A stretch of 64,000 bases of DNA, taken from the NCBI GenBank assembly GCA_044237845.1, contig JBIIEL010000003.1, forward strand, positions 1 through 64,000, in the 5' to 3' direction. The position numbers and the translations under genes were made by a program. Below the pieces are notes generated by a model. It had not been told where the DNA came from. It saw only the letters and a list, made by a program, of their open reading frames with translations, and did not search any database. Each line of letters starts with the position of its first letter. Within the stretch, counting starts at the first letter, position 1. Of the stretch, positions 56,497 through 64,000 are shown in pieces. The stretch comes from QFOX01 sp044237845. GTDB taxonomy: Bacteria; Pseudomonadota; Alphaproteobacteria; Rickettsiales; UBA3002.

Positions 56497-58371
56497 ATGA
56501 AGTATCCTCAGTCGTTTATCGAGGAGATCAGGGCCCGTATTCGCGTTTCCGAAATTGTCGGGCGCGCCGTTCCCCTGCGCCGGGCAGGGCGCGAATTTCA
56601 CGCTTTATGCCCATTTCACAAGGAGAAGAGCCCTTCTTTTACGGTGAATGATGAGAAGGGCTTCTTCCACTGCTTTGGCTGTGGCGCGCATGGGGATGTC
56701 ATAGGTTTTACAATGGATTACGAGCATCTCGGCTACCGCGAGGCGGTGGAGCGCCTGGCAGGTGTAGCTGGGTTGAGTGTTCCACGCGAAACAAAACTGG
56801 AAGTTGAGCGCGAGGAAAAAGCCAAGTCCCTACAGCAGGTGATGGAATTCGCCGCCAGCTGGTTCGAAGAGCAGATGGAAAACACGGCGGAGGGCGAACT
56901 CGCACGACGCTACCTCGCCGAGCGGGGACTCACCGGCGAGACGCGCGCGAAGTTCCGCATCGGCTACGCACCCGCCGATCGCGACGCGCTGACGCGGATG
57001 ATGAAAACAAAAGGCGTCACCGAAGCGCAGATGATTGAAGTGGGTTTGTTGATTAAGGTGGAAGACCGTGCGCCCTATAGCCGCTTCCGCCGCCGCCTCA
57101 TGTTCCCCATCCGCGATCGCAAAAGCCGTGTGATTGCGTTTGGCGGACGCGTGCTGCCCGGCGAACCGAACGACGACGCACCGAAATATCTGAACTCGCC
57201 AGAGACACCGCTGTTCCATAAAGGGCGGCAGCTGTTCAATCTCGACCTCGCACGCCGCGCCGCGTTCGATGCACGGCAGTTGATTGTCGCCGAGGGCTAT
57301 ATGGATGTGATCGCGCTCGCGCAGGCGGGCATCGCCCATGCGGTCGCGCCGCTCGGCACCGCGATCACGCCGGAGCAGTTACAGATGTGCTGGCAGCTGG
57401 TGGATGAGCCGACCCTCTGCCTCGACGGCGACAATGCCGGGCAACGGGCGATGAGCCGCGCGATGGATGTGGCAATGCCGCTGCTGGTGCCGGGCAAAAC
57501 GCTGCGCATCGCTGTGCTGCCGAAGGGCGACGACCCGGATTCGCTGGTGCGCGGAGCGGGCAAAGCCGCGTTCGAGCAAATCATCGCCGCCGCGATGCCG
57601 CTCGCCACGCTGCTCTGGCAGCAGGTGATGGAAACCGGCGCGGCCACGCCCGAAGCGCGCGCGGCGCAGGAACAGTTATTGATGCAGAAGGTGGCGGGCA
57701 TCAAGCACCCCACGGTGCAGCATTATTATAAGCAGTATATGCGCGACCGACTGCATGCGATGGGGCAGGTGCGGTATGAGAAGGGCAGTTTTAAGGGCAA
57801 ACGCGATTTCAAAAACAATGCGCCGACCAGCACGGTGGTGCCACCACCGCTCGCGCGTAGTTCGGATGGTAGCTTGCTGGTGCCCGCGACGAACCTGCTC
57901 GCGCTTGTGATGGCGCACCCGGCGCTGCTGATGGATGCCGGGGCGGAGGAGTTCTGGCTGCACGCGCCGATGCCCGCGCCCTGGCAGCAGGAGCTGCATA
58001 ACCGCATTACCGAAATGCATATCGACTCGCCGGAGCCGCGGCAGGCGGCGGAGCTGATGCAGCTGATGACGGAAGAGGCGCCGAAAGAATCGCTCGCGCC
58101 AGTAGCGCGGGCGATGGAAGCGCTCGGCGTGGAACTGGCGAAAGACGAAATGATCCGCACCGGCCGCGCCGAACGGCTGTGGGGTGAGGTGGTGAACGAC
58201 GTGGAGCGCGCGCGGCTACGCAGCGAATGTGTGGAGGCCGAAGCGGCACTCGCCGCCGAACTGACCGAGGAAAACCTGACACGGCTGACGACGCTGAAAA
58301 GCCAGCTCGAAGCCATCGACCGCGAACGCAGCCGGTTTTATCAGCAGGACCCGCTGAGCGGGGCGGTGTGA
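56497..58371 (+). CDS. dnaG: DNA primase DnaG
   Basis: Synthesises RNA primers for replication. 624 residues from ATG 56497. CHC2 zinc finger HALCPFHKEKSPSF and FFHCFGCGAHGD (residues 40-65), then the TOPRIM core with LIVAEGYMDVIALAQAG and LCLDGDNAGQRA, and a helicase-binding C-terminal domain (residues 450-624). Normally followed by rpoD; here a convergent orphan of 1.35 kb lies between. Confidence 0.97.
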   Translation: MKYPQSFIEEIRARIRVSEIVGRAVPLRRAGREFHALCPFHKEKSPSFTVNDEKGFFHCFGCGAHGDVIGFTMDYEHLGYREAVERLAGVAGLSVPRETKLEVEREEKAKSLQQVMEFAASWFEEQMENTAEGELARRYLAERGLTGETRAKFRIGYAPADRDALTRMMKTKGVTEAQMIEVGLLIKVEDRAPYSRFRRRLMFPIRDRKSRVIAFGGRVLPGEPNDDAPKYLNSPETPLFHKGRQLFNLDLARRAAFDARQLIVAEGYMDVIALAQAGIAHAVAPLGTAITPEQLQMCWQLVDEPTLCLDGDNAGQRAMSRAMDVAMPLLVPGKTLRIAVLPKGDDPDSLVRGAGKAAFEQIIAAAMPLATLLWQQVMETGAATPEARAAQEQLLMQKVAGIKHPTVQHYYKQYMRDRLHAMGQVRYEKGSFKGKRDFKNNAPTSTVVPPPLARSSDGSLLVPATNLLALVMAHPALLMDAGAEEFWLHAPMPAPWQQELHNRITEMHIDSPEPRQAAELMQLMTEEAPKESLAPVARAMEALGVELAKDEMIRTGRAERLWGEVVNDVERARLRSECVEAEAALAAELTEENLTRLTTLKSQLEAIDRERSRFYQQDPLSGAV

Positions 58372-58375
58372 GGTA

Positions 58376-59728
58376 TTAGTAGCGTGTCCAGCTTTTGGTG
58401 TTCACGCCGCGTGATTCTAGTTGTTTGTCGAGCGTGCTTCCTTCGAGGAAGAGATCATCTTTTGATGTCTGCAGCATTGCTTTCTTCAGATCAGCGATGA
58501 TGTCATTCACTTTAGGATCGTTCTTCAGCTTGGCACCCACGGAGTTGATATAAGCCTGCTCATTCGCTGTAATCGCAGGAGTATGCTCTGCTGCCAACAT
58601 ACGCAGATGTGCGTGATATAGCGCGTCGGTTTTTGGAACGGTATAGCCATTTGGTCGATTGGGAATAAATATACATTGGCCGTTAGCGTCTAAACGTATG
58701 GGCTCGGCGCGCATGGTGCCATGATCAAGGCTTATTGATGCCAAAATAGCGGAGCCTTTGATTGGCGTTTTGGGATCAAGGTAATAGTTGGCAAAATCAG
58801 CAATTACCTCTTCTGTGGCTTCTGATACCAGTAAGCTTGCTCCTGGGATAACAGCAAATTCTGCGGCAATATTTGCGGTTGTGCCTGCAACAAACGTACC
58901 TCCTGCGCCTGCAAAATCACCGTCAGCAAGACGCGCTACAACGCCTACCAATGTGCCAACTTCGGAAACAATGATGCCCACAATGGGTATGTTTCGTCCT
59001 GCGATCGAAATAGTTTTTCCATATCCAATAAAACGCCCTACTTTCTCGCCTAACTCAGTGGTGACTTCCCCGGCGGCGGTTTTGGCGAGCGATTTGAGCG
59101 CAGGCTTGAAGAGGCCAAGTTGTGTGGCAGCCACCAATCCGGCCTGCGAAGAGTGAATCGCTGCCTCAGAAAAATTGCCGCTTTCAAACTCTTCCATCGC
59201 TTTTCTACCAAGGCCTGCGACGAGAATAGGTGAAATTATTTTTCCTTTTGTTAGTTTTGCGTAATCCGCGCCAACTAGGACTTTTCCATCGGCAGAAATT
59301 TTCTTCAAGGTAATTTCGATAGATTTTAGTGCACTACCGACAACGCCTCCATTCAGCATTGGCGCTTGCCTTTGTGCGGGATCCCGTGATTGCAAATGGT
59401 CATCTACAATAGCTAAATTTTCAAGCATGGTGGCTGTTTGATCAAAAACCACATGCAGTTCTTTTTTAAGATCGCTGACAGAAGCAGGATGTTTAGGATC
59501 ATGCGGCGCTGTTCTTGCGCGAACCCAAGCGGCTTGCATCATCTCCGATAGACGGACAGCGCTAACATTGCCCTCTTTGGCCAAATCAAGCAGTGATTGG
59601 TAGAAGCCACTACGAATATCAAACAGGTTTTGGATTTCATTATAGGTGGTGGCTCTATCGAGAGATGCCGTAACGCGCGTGATTATTGCGCGTACTTCGG
59701 AGGGGAAGGTGGTTGTTGTTTTTCCCAT
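58376..59728 (-). CDS. Large orphan with glycine-rich hydrophobic segments, between dnaG and rpoD
   Basis: 450 residues, not recognised. N-terminal 150 residues are helical and soluble. Residues 185-310 carry alternating hydrophobic Gly/Ala/Val/Ile stretches: SPILVAGLGRKAMEEFESG, IPIVGIIVSEVGTLVGVVAR and GAGGTFVAGTTANIAAEFAV, suggestive of membrane-inserting or glycine-zipper helices like those of pore-forming and effector proteins. No signal peptide. AT-richer than dnaG and rpoD. Its promoter has the same Pho-box-like geometry as the orphans at 3104 and 18815. Converges on dnaG with a 4-bp gap. Confidence 0.65.
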   Translation of the reverse strand: MGKTTTTFPSEVRAIITRVTASLDRATTYNEIQNLFDIRSGFYQSLLDLAKEGNVSAVRLSEMMQAAWVRARTAPHDPKHPASVSDLKKELHVVFDQTATMLENLAIVDDHLQSRDPAQRQAPMLNGGVVGSALKSIEITLKKISADGKVLVGADYAKLTKGKIISPILVAGLGRKAMEEFESGNFSEAAIHSSQAGLVAATQLGLFKPALKSLAKTAAGEVTTELGEKVGRFIGYGKTISIAGRNIPIVGIIVSEVGTLVGVVARLADGDFAGAGGTFVAGTTANIAAEFAVIPGASLLVSEATEEVIADFANYYLDPKTPIKGSAILASISLDHGTMRAEPIRLDANGQCIFIPNRPNGYTVPKTDALYHAHLRMLAAEHTPAITANEQAYINSVGAKLKNDPKVNDIIADLKKAMLQTSKDDLFLEGSTLDKQLESRGVNTKSWTRY

Positions 59729-59754
59729 TGTTTTTATACCCTAACTATAACTGT

Positions 59755-59788
59755 AGTATAGCACAGGATTGTTAAGGTTTTGTTACGG
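59755..59788 (-). promoter_or_regulatory. Two-unit Pho-box-like promoter (GTAAC variant)
   Basis: Minus strand CCGTAACAAAA (59788-59778), CCTTAACAATC (59777-59767), 6 nt CTGTGC, TATACT (59760-59755). The repeat units resemble the phoE-type Pho box (with GTAAT/TTAAC) and the spacing to the -10 is the same 6 nt as at 3017 and 18873. Confidence 0.55.
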
Positions 59789-59925
59789 TTTGCCTGTTTT
59801 TAGGGCCGCTTTGGCATTATTCTGCGGGTTTTTGGCACAAAATCCCCCGTAATCCGCTTGATTTGCGGGGGGAAACCGTGCATAAGTCCCACGGTTAGGG
59901 CATCACCAGCATTGGGGCACGCATC

Positions 59926-62388
59926 ATGGCAAGCAAGAAGCCGGTAAAAAAACCAACAGCATCGGCAAAAAAGAATACGGCAAAAACGCCTACGAAAAAA
60001 CCGGTGAAGGCGGTGGCGAGGAAGCCAGTGCCCGTGAAAAAACCAACGAAGTTGGCGAAGCCCGCCGTTGCTAAAAAACCCGCAGCGAAAGCGGTAAAAG
60101 CCAAACCATCAGCAAAAGCGACGAAGCCTCTTGCGAAATCCGCTACAGGCGCAACATCCAAGCGCTCGACCCCACATCTCTCGACCAAGAAAGTATCCAG
60201 CGCACCCATGGCTAGTAAGAAATCGACCCCTGCAAAGACCTCTGCAAAATCTCCCGCAAAACCTGCTGCCAAGCCCGCCGCGAAAGCGCCAGTGAAAGCC
60301 GCGCCCGCCAAAGCGGTGCCCGCGAAGGACGAGAAAAAATCGAAAGCTGCACCCGCCGCAAAAGCGCCCGCAGGTAAAGCCCCCGCAGGTAAAGCCCCCG
60401 CAGGTAAAGCCCCCGCAGGGAAAGCCCCCGCAGGAAAAAACAACGCCACCGTTGCAAGCGGCGGGGCGCTGGAGGCGAAGCTGCTGAAGGTGGGCCGCGC
60501 GAAAGGCGGCGTGCTGACCTATGACGATATCAACAAGCATCTGCCTGCGGATGAGTTCTCGCCGGAAATGCTTGACGAGCTGATGACGCGCCTCGCTGCC
60601 AAGGGCGTGAAGGTGATCGAGCTCGCCGATGTGGACGACAAAGACGATGTGCCGTTTGTGGAAGGCGAGGGCGACGACGCCGTTGCGATTGAAGGCGGCG
60701 ACATGGTGATCGAGATGGAAGCCGAGAAGCCGGAAGAATCCTATGGCCGTTCGGATGACCCGGTTCGCATGTATCTGCGCGAAATGGGCAATGTGGAATT
60801 GCTCAGCCGCGAAGGCGAAATCGAAATTGCGAAGCGTATTGAATCCGGCCGCGAGATGGTGATTTCGTCGCTGTGTGAATCACCCACGGTGATGCATATG
60901 GTGCTTGGCTGGCGTGACAAACTCGCCAACGGTGAAATGCTACTGCGTGAAATGATCGACCTCGACGCGACCTATGGCGCAGGCACCTCGGACAAGTTTG
61001 CGGATGCAGAGCGCGAGCAGGGTGATGCGGTCGAGGTGGAAGAAGAGGAAGAGGACGAATACGACGCGCTCGAAGGCGGCCGCAAAGAGAAGGTCGAAGA
61101 TTATGACGACGAGGAGGCAGTGCTCAGCCTCGTTGCCATGGAGCAGGAATTGCTGCCTGCCGTGCTCGAAAAACTCGACGCGTTCGCGAAGGTGAGTAAG
61201 GCGCTGCGTAAGCTTCAGGAGAAGCGTCACGCCAAAGCCCTCGGCGAAGGTGATATCGGCAAGGGCGACGATAAAAAATACCCGACACTGCTTGCGGAAA
61301 TGGTCGAGATTATGCTCTCCATCCGCTTCAACAATACCAAGGTGGAAGAGCTGATGCACACGCTCTACGCCATCAACAAGCGCCTCATCGCGACCGAGAT
61401 GCAACTGCTGAAACTGGCAGAAAAAGCGGGCGTGAAACGTGCGCACTTCCTCGCGAATTATAATGGCCGCGAGCTGGAGCCGGATTGGATGAAAGCCGTC
61501 GCCAAGCTGAAAGAAAAAGGCTGGAAGGAATTCACCGAGAAGCACAAAAAAGAAATCGATGCGCTGCGTGGTGAGATTGGCAAAATTGCCGTTGAAACCA
61601 GCCTCGATATTTCGGAGTTCAAGCGCGTGGTATTCGCGGTGAGCAAGGGCGAGCGCGATGCTGGCCGTGCGAAGAAAGAGATGATTGAGGCCAACCTGCG
61701 CCTCGTGATTTCGATCGCGAAAAAATATACCAACCGTGGCCTGCAATTCCTCGACCTCATTCAGGAAGGCAATATCGGTCTGATGAAAGCGGTGGATAAA
61801 TTCGAATACCGCCGTGGTTATAAATTCAGTACCTATGCAACCTGGTGGATTCGTCAGGCCATCACGCGCTCGATCGCGGATCAGGCGCGCACGATTCGTA
61901 TCCCCGTGCATATGATCGAGACCATCAACAAAATCGTGCGTACCAGCCGCCAGATGCTGCATGAGATTGGCCGCGAGCCGACGCCGGAAGAGCTGGCGGA
62001 ACGTCTCGTGATGCCGCTCGACAAAGTGCGCAAGGTGATGAAAATTGCTAAGGAGCCGGTAAGTCTTGAGACGCCCGTAGGTGACGAGGAAGACTCGCAT
62101 CTCGGCGATTTCATCGAGGATAAAAACGCGGTACTGCCGGTGGAATCCGCGATTCAGAGCAACCTGCGTGAAGTGACGACCCGCATCCTCGCGAGCCTCA
62201 CCCCGCGTGAGGAGCGCGTGCTGCGTATGCGCTTTGGTATCGGTATGAACACCGACCATACGCTGGAAGAAGTGGGGCAGCAATTCAGCGTGACACGTGA
62301 GCGTATTCGCCAGATCGAGGCGAAGGCGCTGCGCAAACTGAAACATCCGAGCCGCAGCCGCAAAATGCGGAGTTTCCTCGACAACTAA
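59926..62388 (+). CDS. rpoD: Primary sigma factor RpoD with histone-H1-like N-terminal extension
   Basis: 820 residues, about 175 longer at the N-terminus than I expect for the family. Residues 1-170 are Lys/Ala/Pro (K-K-P, A-K-A-P-A-G-K repeats), then region 1.1 begins near GGALEAKLLKVGRAKGGVLTY. Canonical parts follow: region 1.2 PVRMYLREMGNVELLSREGE, region 2 RLVISIAKKYTNRGLQFLDL and YKFSTYATWWIRQAITRSIA, region 3, and region 4 EEVGQQFSVTRERIRQIEAK. Start at 59926 is the only in-frame ATG preceding the Lys-rich tail; an internal start at ATG 60208 would shorten the tail by about half, and lacks a clear ribosome site. Confidence 0.94.
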   Translation: MASKKPVKKPTASAKKNTAKTPTKKPVKAVARKPVPVKKPTKLAKPAVAKKPAAKAVKAKPSAKATKPLAKSATGATSKRSTPHLSTKKVSSAPMASKKSTPAKTSAKSPAKPAAKPAAKAPVKAAPAKAVPAKDEKKSKAAPAAKAPAGKAPAGKAPAGKAPAGKAPAGKNNATVASGGALEAKLLKVGRAKGGVLTYDDINKHLPADEFSPEMLDELMTRLAAKGVKVIELADVDDKDDVPFVEGEGDDAVAIEGGDMVIEMEAEKPEESYGRSDDPVRMYLREMGNVELLSREGEIEIAKRIESGREMVISSLCESPTVMHMVLGWRDKLANGEMLLREMIDLDATYGAGTSDKFADAEREQGDAVEVEEEEEDEYDALEGGRKEKVEDYDDEEAVLSLVAMEQELLPAVLEKLDAFAKVSKALRKLQEKRHAKALGEGDIGKGDDKKYPTLLAEMVEIMLSIRFNNTKVEELMHTLYAINKRLIATEMQLLKLAEKAGVKRAHFLANYNGRELEPDWMKAVAKLKEKGWKEFTEKHKKEIDALRGEIGKIAVETSLDISEFKRVVFAVSKGERDAGRAKKEMIEANLRLVISIAKKYTNRGLQFLDLIQEGNIGLMKAVDKFEYRRGYKFSTYATWWIRQAITRSIADQARTIRIPVHMIETINKIVRTSRQMLHEIGREPTPEELAERLVMPLDKVRKVMKIAKEPVSLETPVGDEEDSHLGDFIEDKNAVLPVESAIQSNLREVTTRILASLTPREERVLRMRFGIGMNTDHTLEEVGQQFSVTRERIRQIEAKALRKLKHPSRSRKMRSFLDN
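60360..60440 (+). repeat. 15-bp tandem repeats encoding GKAPA in rpoD
   Basis: About five tandem copies of a unit reading GGTAAAGCCCCCGCA, translating to repeated G-K-A-P-A. Repeats are nearly identical at the DNA level, so copy number can change by slippage in steps of five residues without a frameshift. Confidence 0.9.
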
Positions 62389-62400
62389 ACGGAGGCCATC

Positions 62401-62757
62401 ATGAGCGCAACCATCGGAACACGTCTCTTTACCTGGGTCTATGGCCGGCATGTTGGCAACGACGAATTCGGCAACCGCTATTATGAAGCGCGCCGCACGC
62501 CGCGTTCGGGGCGTCGCAAACGCTGGGTGATGTATCGCGGCATTATTGAGTCAACAAAAGTGCCGCCGGAATGGCATGGCTGGCTGCATTACACACTCGA
62601 TGCACCACTGGATACTACGACGCGTCGCGGTTGGCAGCGGGCGCATCAGCCGAATCTCACCGGCACCACGGGGCGGCATTTGCCGCAGGGCCATATCAGC
62701 AAAGGTGGCGCCCGTGCAAAGGCCTCCGCTGATTATGAACCATGGACTCCGCGATGA
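62401..62757 (+). CDS. NDUFA12-family complex I accessory subunit
   Basis: 118 residues. Member of the NDUFA12/B17.2 family found in alphaproteobacterial and mitochondrial NADH dehydrogenase. Signature: YYEARRTPRSGRRKRWVMY and STKVPPEWHGWLHYTLDAP, with the C-terminal HLPQGHISKGGARAKASADYEPW. GGAGG precedes the start. Follows rpoD by 12 bases and overlaps the next lipoprotein gene by four bases. Confidence 0.9.
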   Translation: MSATIGTRLFTWVYGRHVGNDEFGNRYYEARRTPRSGRRKRWVMYRGIIESTKVPPEWHGWLHYTLDAPLDTTTRRGWQRAHQPNLTGTTGRHLPQGHISKGGARAKASADYEPWTPR

Positions 62758-63080
62758 ACTTGCGCTGTACACTTCTATTGCTTGGCGTGCTGCTTGTGGT
62801 GAGTGCGTGTGGGTCATTGACGGAGCGTCAATCCACGCTGCTTGGTGGTGAATATGTGTCGCCCTTCGCCGAAATACAGCCGGGCCTGAGCGACTTCGAT
62901 ACCATCACGGATGAGGACAGAGACGAAGCCAAATGGTGGGATCGTTTTTATGGTCGCGGAGGAAGCGGCGGTGCTGGCGGTGCGGCATCCGGCACCACCA
63001 GCTATATGGGCGGCGACAGCAGCAGCACAGGCACGCATGGCAGTGGCAGCCACAGCACCAGTTCGGATAGCGCACAGTAA
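62754..63080 (+). CDS. Small lipoprotein, Gly/Ser-rich
   Basis: 108 residues from ATG 62754, which overlaps the TGA of the NDUFA12-like gene (ATGA). Signal peptide RCTLLLLGVLLVVSACG with lipobox Cys near residue 19. Mature part holds an acidic segment (TITDEDRDEAKWWDRFYG) and a Gly/Ser/Thr/His-rich tail. Function unknown. Confidence 0.7.
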   Translation: MNLRCTLLLLGVLLVVSACGSLTERQSTLLGGEYVSPFAEIQPGLSDFDTITDEDRDEAKWWDRFYGRGGSGGAGGAASGTTSYMGGDSSSTGTHGSGSHSTSSDSAQ

Positions 63081-63167
63081 TCTCCACGACAGGCGTGAGC
63101 AGAGTCTTGCAACTCGCCCCGCTGCATGTTACGTCGATAGCAGTTCAGCATTTTCGACGAGGGATTC

Positions 63168-63695
63168 ATGGCCAATAACGCAATCGAAACAGTAATGGGT
63201 GCAGTCGTTCTGGTGGTGGCGGGCGGGTTCCTTTACTTCGCGTATAACAACGGCAGCGTGAAGCAGATCGACGGTTATTCAGTGAAGGCCGCGTTTACCA
63301 GCATCAACGGCATTGCGCCGGGAAGTGCGGTGCGCGTCGGCGGCATTAAAATCGGCGTGGTGGAAGCGATGACGCTCGACCCGCAAAGCTATAAAGCAGT
63401 GGCGACGTTGCGCGTAGAAGACGGCGTAAAATTGCCGAAAGACTCTTCCGCTGCCATTCAAAGCCCTGGGCTGATGGGTGATAAATTCATCGGCATCGAG
63501 CCGGGTGGCGATGAGGAAAATCTCGCGGAGGGTGATATGATTGAATACACGCAGCCTTCGGTGAGCCTTGAGGAAATGATTGGCAAGTTTGTCTTTTCTG
63601 GCGGCGGCGCGGATAAAAAAGCCGAGGGCGATGCTGGTACAGTGAAGGCGGAAGCGCCAACACTTGGAGATTCTTCCGCCCACGGCGCTGAGTAA
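63168..63695 (+). CDS. mlaD: MlaD-family (MCE-domain) lipid-transport protein
   Basis: 175 residues. Membrane-anchored periplasmic substrate-binding subunit of the Mla phospholipid transporter. N-terminal membrane helix (VMGAVVLVVAGGFLYFAYNNG) then the MCE domain: YSVKAAFTSINGIAPGSAVR, GGIKIGVVEAMTLD and SPGLMGDKFIGIEPGG. Start 63168 has GAGGG upstream. The permease and ATPase are not in this window. A short Lys/Glu/Ala tail follows the domain. Confidence 0.93.
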   Translation: MANNAIETVMGAVVLVVAGGFLYFAYNNGSVKQIDGYSVKAAFTSINGIAPGSAVRVGGIKIGVVEAMTLDPQSYKAVATLRVEDGVKLPKDSSAAIQSPGLMGDKFIGIEPGGDEENLAEGDMIEYTQPSVSLEEMIGKFVFSGGGADKKAEGDAGTVKAEAPTLGDSSAHGAE

Positions 63696-63698
63696 TTC

Positions 63699-64000
63699 GT
63701 GCATTTGACTTTGCATGGCGGACGGATAGCCGTGACATGTGTGGCGCTGTTGCTGGCTGCGGCATCAAGTGCTCAAGAGCAGGGTGTGATTGCACCTTTA
63801 CCACCGATTGCCGAGCAACCTTCCTTGCAGCGAATTACGCCAGAGAATCATGATAATGACTCGGAGATGCTGAGTACGCGTCACGCACGCAAAGCAGCCG
63901 CCGCACCTGCGCATGAGCCATTGCCATGGCAAGCCGCGGCACCGACGGTTCCCTCTTCCTCGCCGCCGAATAAATTTATGCCTGCTTCCGTACCGTTTGG
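63699..64000 (+). CDS. Start of an exported protein (runs off window end)
   Basis: An open frame from GTG 63699 (or GTG 63732) to the window edge, about 100 codons. It begins with a hydrophobic signal-like stretch (VTCVALLLAAASSAQEQ) and continues with Pro/Ala-rich sequence. Its place after an MlaD-like gene beside an NDUFA12-like gene recalls the exported DUF2155 proteins of Alphaproteobacteria, but the conserved domain lies beyond the window. The only argument for translation is frame length, GC content and signal-like sequence. Confidence 0.5.
   Translation, partial: MHLTLHGGRIAVTCVALLLAAASSAQEQGVIAPLPPIAEQPSLQRITPENHDNDSEMLSTRHARKAAAAPAHEPLPWQAAAPTVPSSSPPNKFMPASVPF

Noticed and set aside
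60360..60440. 15-bp repeats as a CRISPR-like array
   Set aside because: Contiguous repeats without unique spacers, in frame inside rpoD.
60940..62451. 503-aa minus-strand frame opposite rpoD
   Set aside because: Antisense shadow with His/Arg-rich composition; no ribosome site.

Overview
The window is a gene-dense stretch (about 65 protein genes, one probable 6S RNA) of an alphaproteobacterial chromosome. The evidence is conserved gene order and family content: ftsA-ftsZ-lpxC-bamD-recN-ligA, dnaG-rpoD, zapA beside a DUF4164-like gene and a 6S RNA locus before the 5-formyl-THF cyclo-ligase, an NDUFA12-type complex I subunit, a single-cysteine DksA, FliX, and CtrA-like sites. Glycolysis (gap, tkt, pgk, class I aldolase), leucine breakdown and a flagellar operon argue against a strongly reduced parasite. 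No tRNA, rRNA, CRISPR array or complete insertion sequence was seen.

Layout. 1-10.6 kb: division and envelope genes (ftsA partial, ftsZ, lpxC, bamD) and DNA repair (recN, ligA), interrupted by a receiver-like orphan and two GNAT acetyltransferases. 10.7-17.7 kb: a tightly overlapping leucine/isovalerate operon, with the biotin carboxylase and biotin-carrier parts of the alpha subunit on separate overlapping genes. 17.7-30.9 kb: prmA, gap, tkt, zapA, 6S RNA, folate gene, a YmdB-type phosphodiesterase, and several orphans including a tryptophan-dioxygenase-fold protein. 31-38 kb: a minus-strand flagellar operon (flgI-flgJ-flgN-like-fliW-fliS-fliK-small ORF-terminator) with fliX divergent. 38-44 kb: dksA, a peptidoglycan-binding protein, pgk, fba, thiE. 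44-51 kb: two prepilin-like paralogues flanking efp, suhB, and a very long proline-rich OmpA-like protein. 51-64 kb: an ABC exporter with cyaY, PBP1A, a metallopeptidase, dnaG, a large orphan, rpoD, an NDUFA12-like gene, a lipoprotein, an MlaD-like protein and the start of one more exported protein.

Main hunting result. Single AT-richer genes of unknown function sit in the junctions of otherwise conserved core operons. Three of them (starts at 3104, 18815 and 59728) have the same promoter geometry: two to four 11-bp direct repeats resembling PhoB boxes, exactly 6 nt, then a -10-like hexamer. A fourth (37436) has two clean repeats and TATAAT at a wider spacing, and a fifth (30932) is weaker. 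This suggests a scattered, phosphate-responsive (PhoB-like) regulon of orphan genes. Other signals are heptamer tandem arrays at three loci (one inside ligA), histone-H1-like Lys/Ala/Pro tails on both DksA and sigma-70, fliS apparently starting at ATT, a leaderless fliX promoter, a split methylcrotonyl-CoA carboxylase alpha subunit, a Fur-like operator on an inserted cassette beside a relic of the ymdB start, and an EF-P lacking the usual loop lysine.

All family calls come from reading motifs and remembered family features. No database search or folding program was run.
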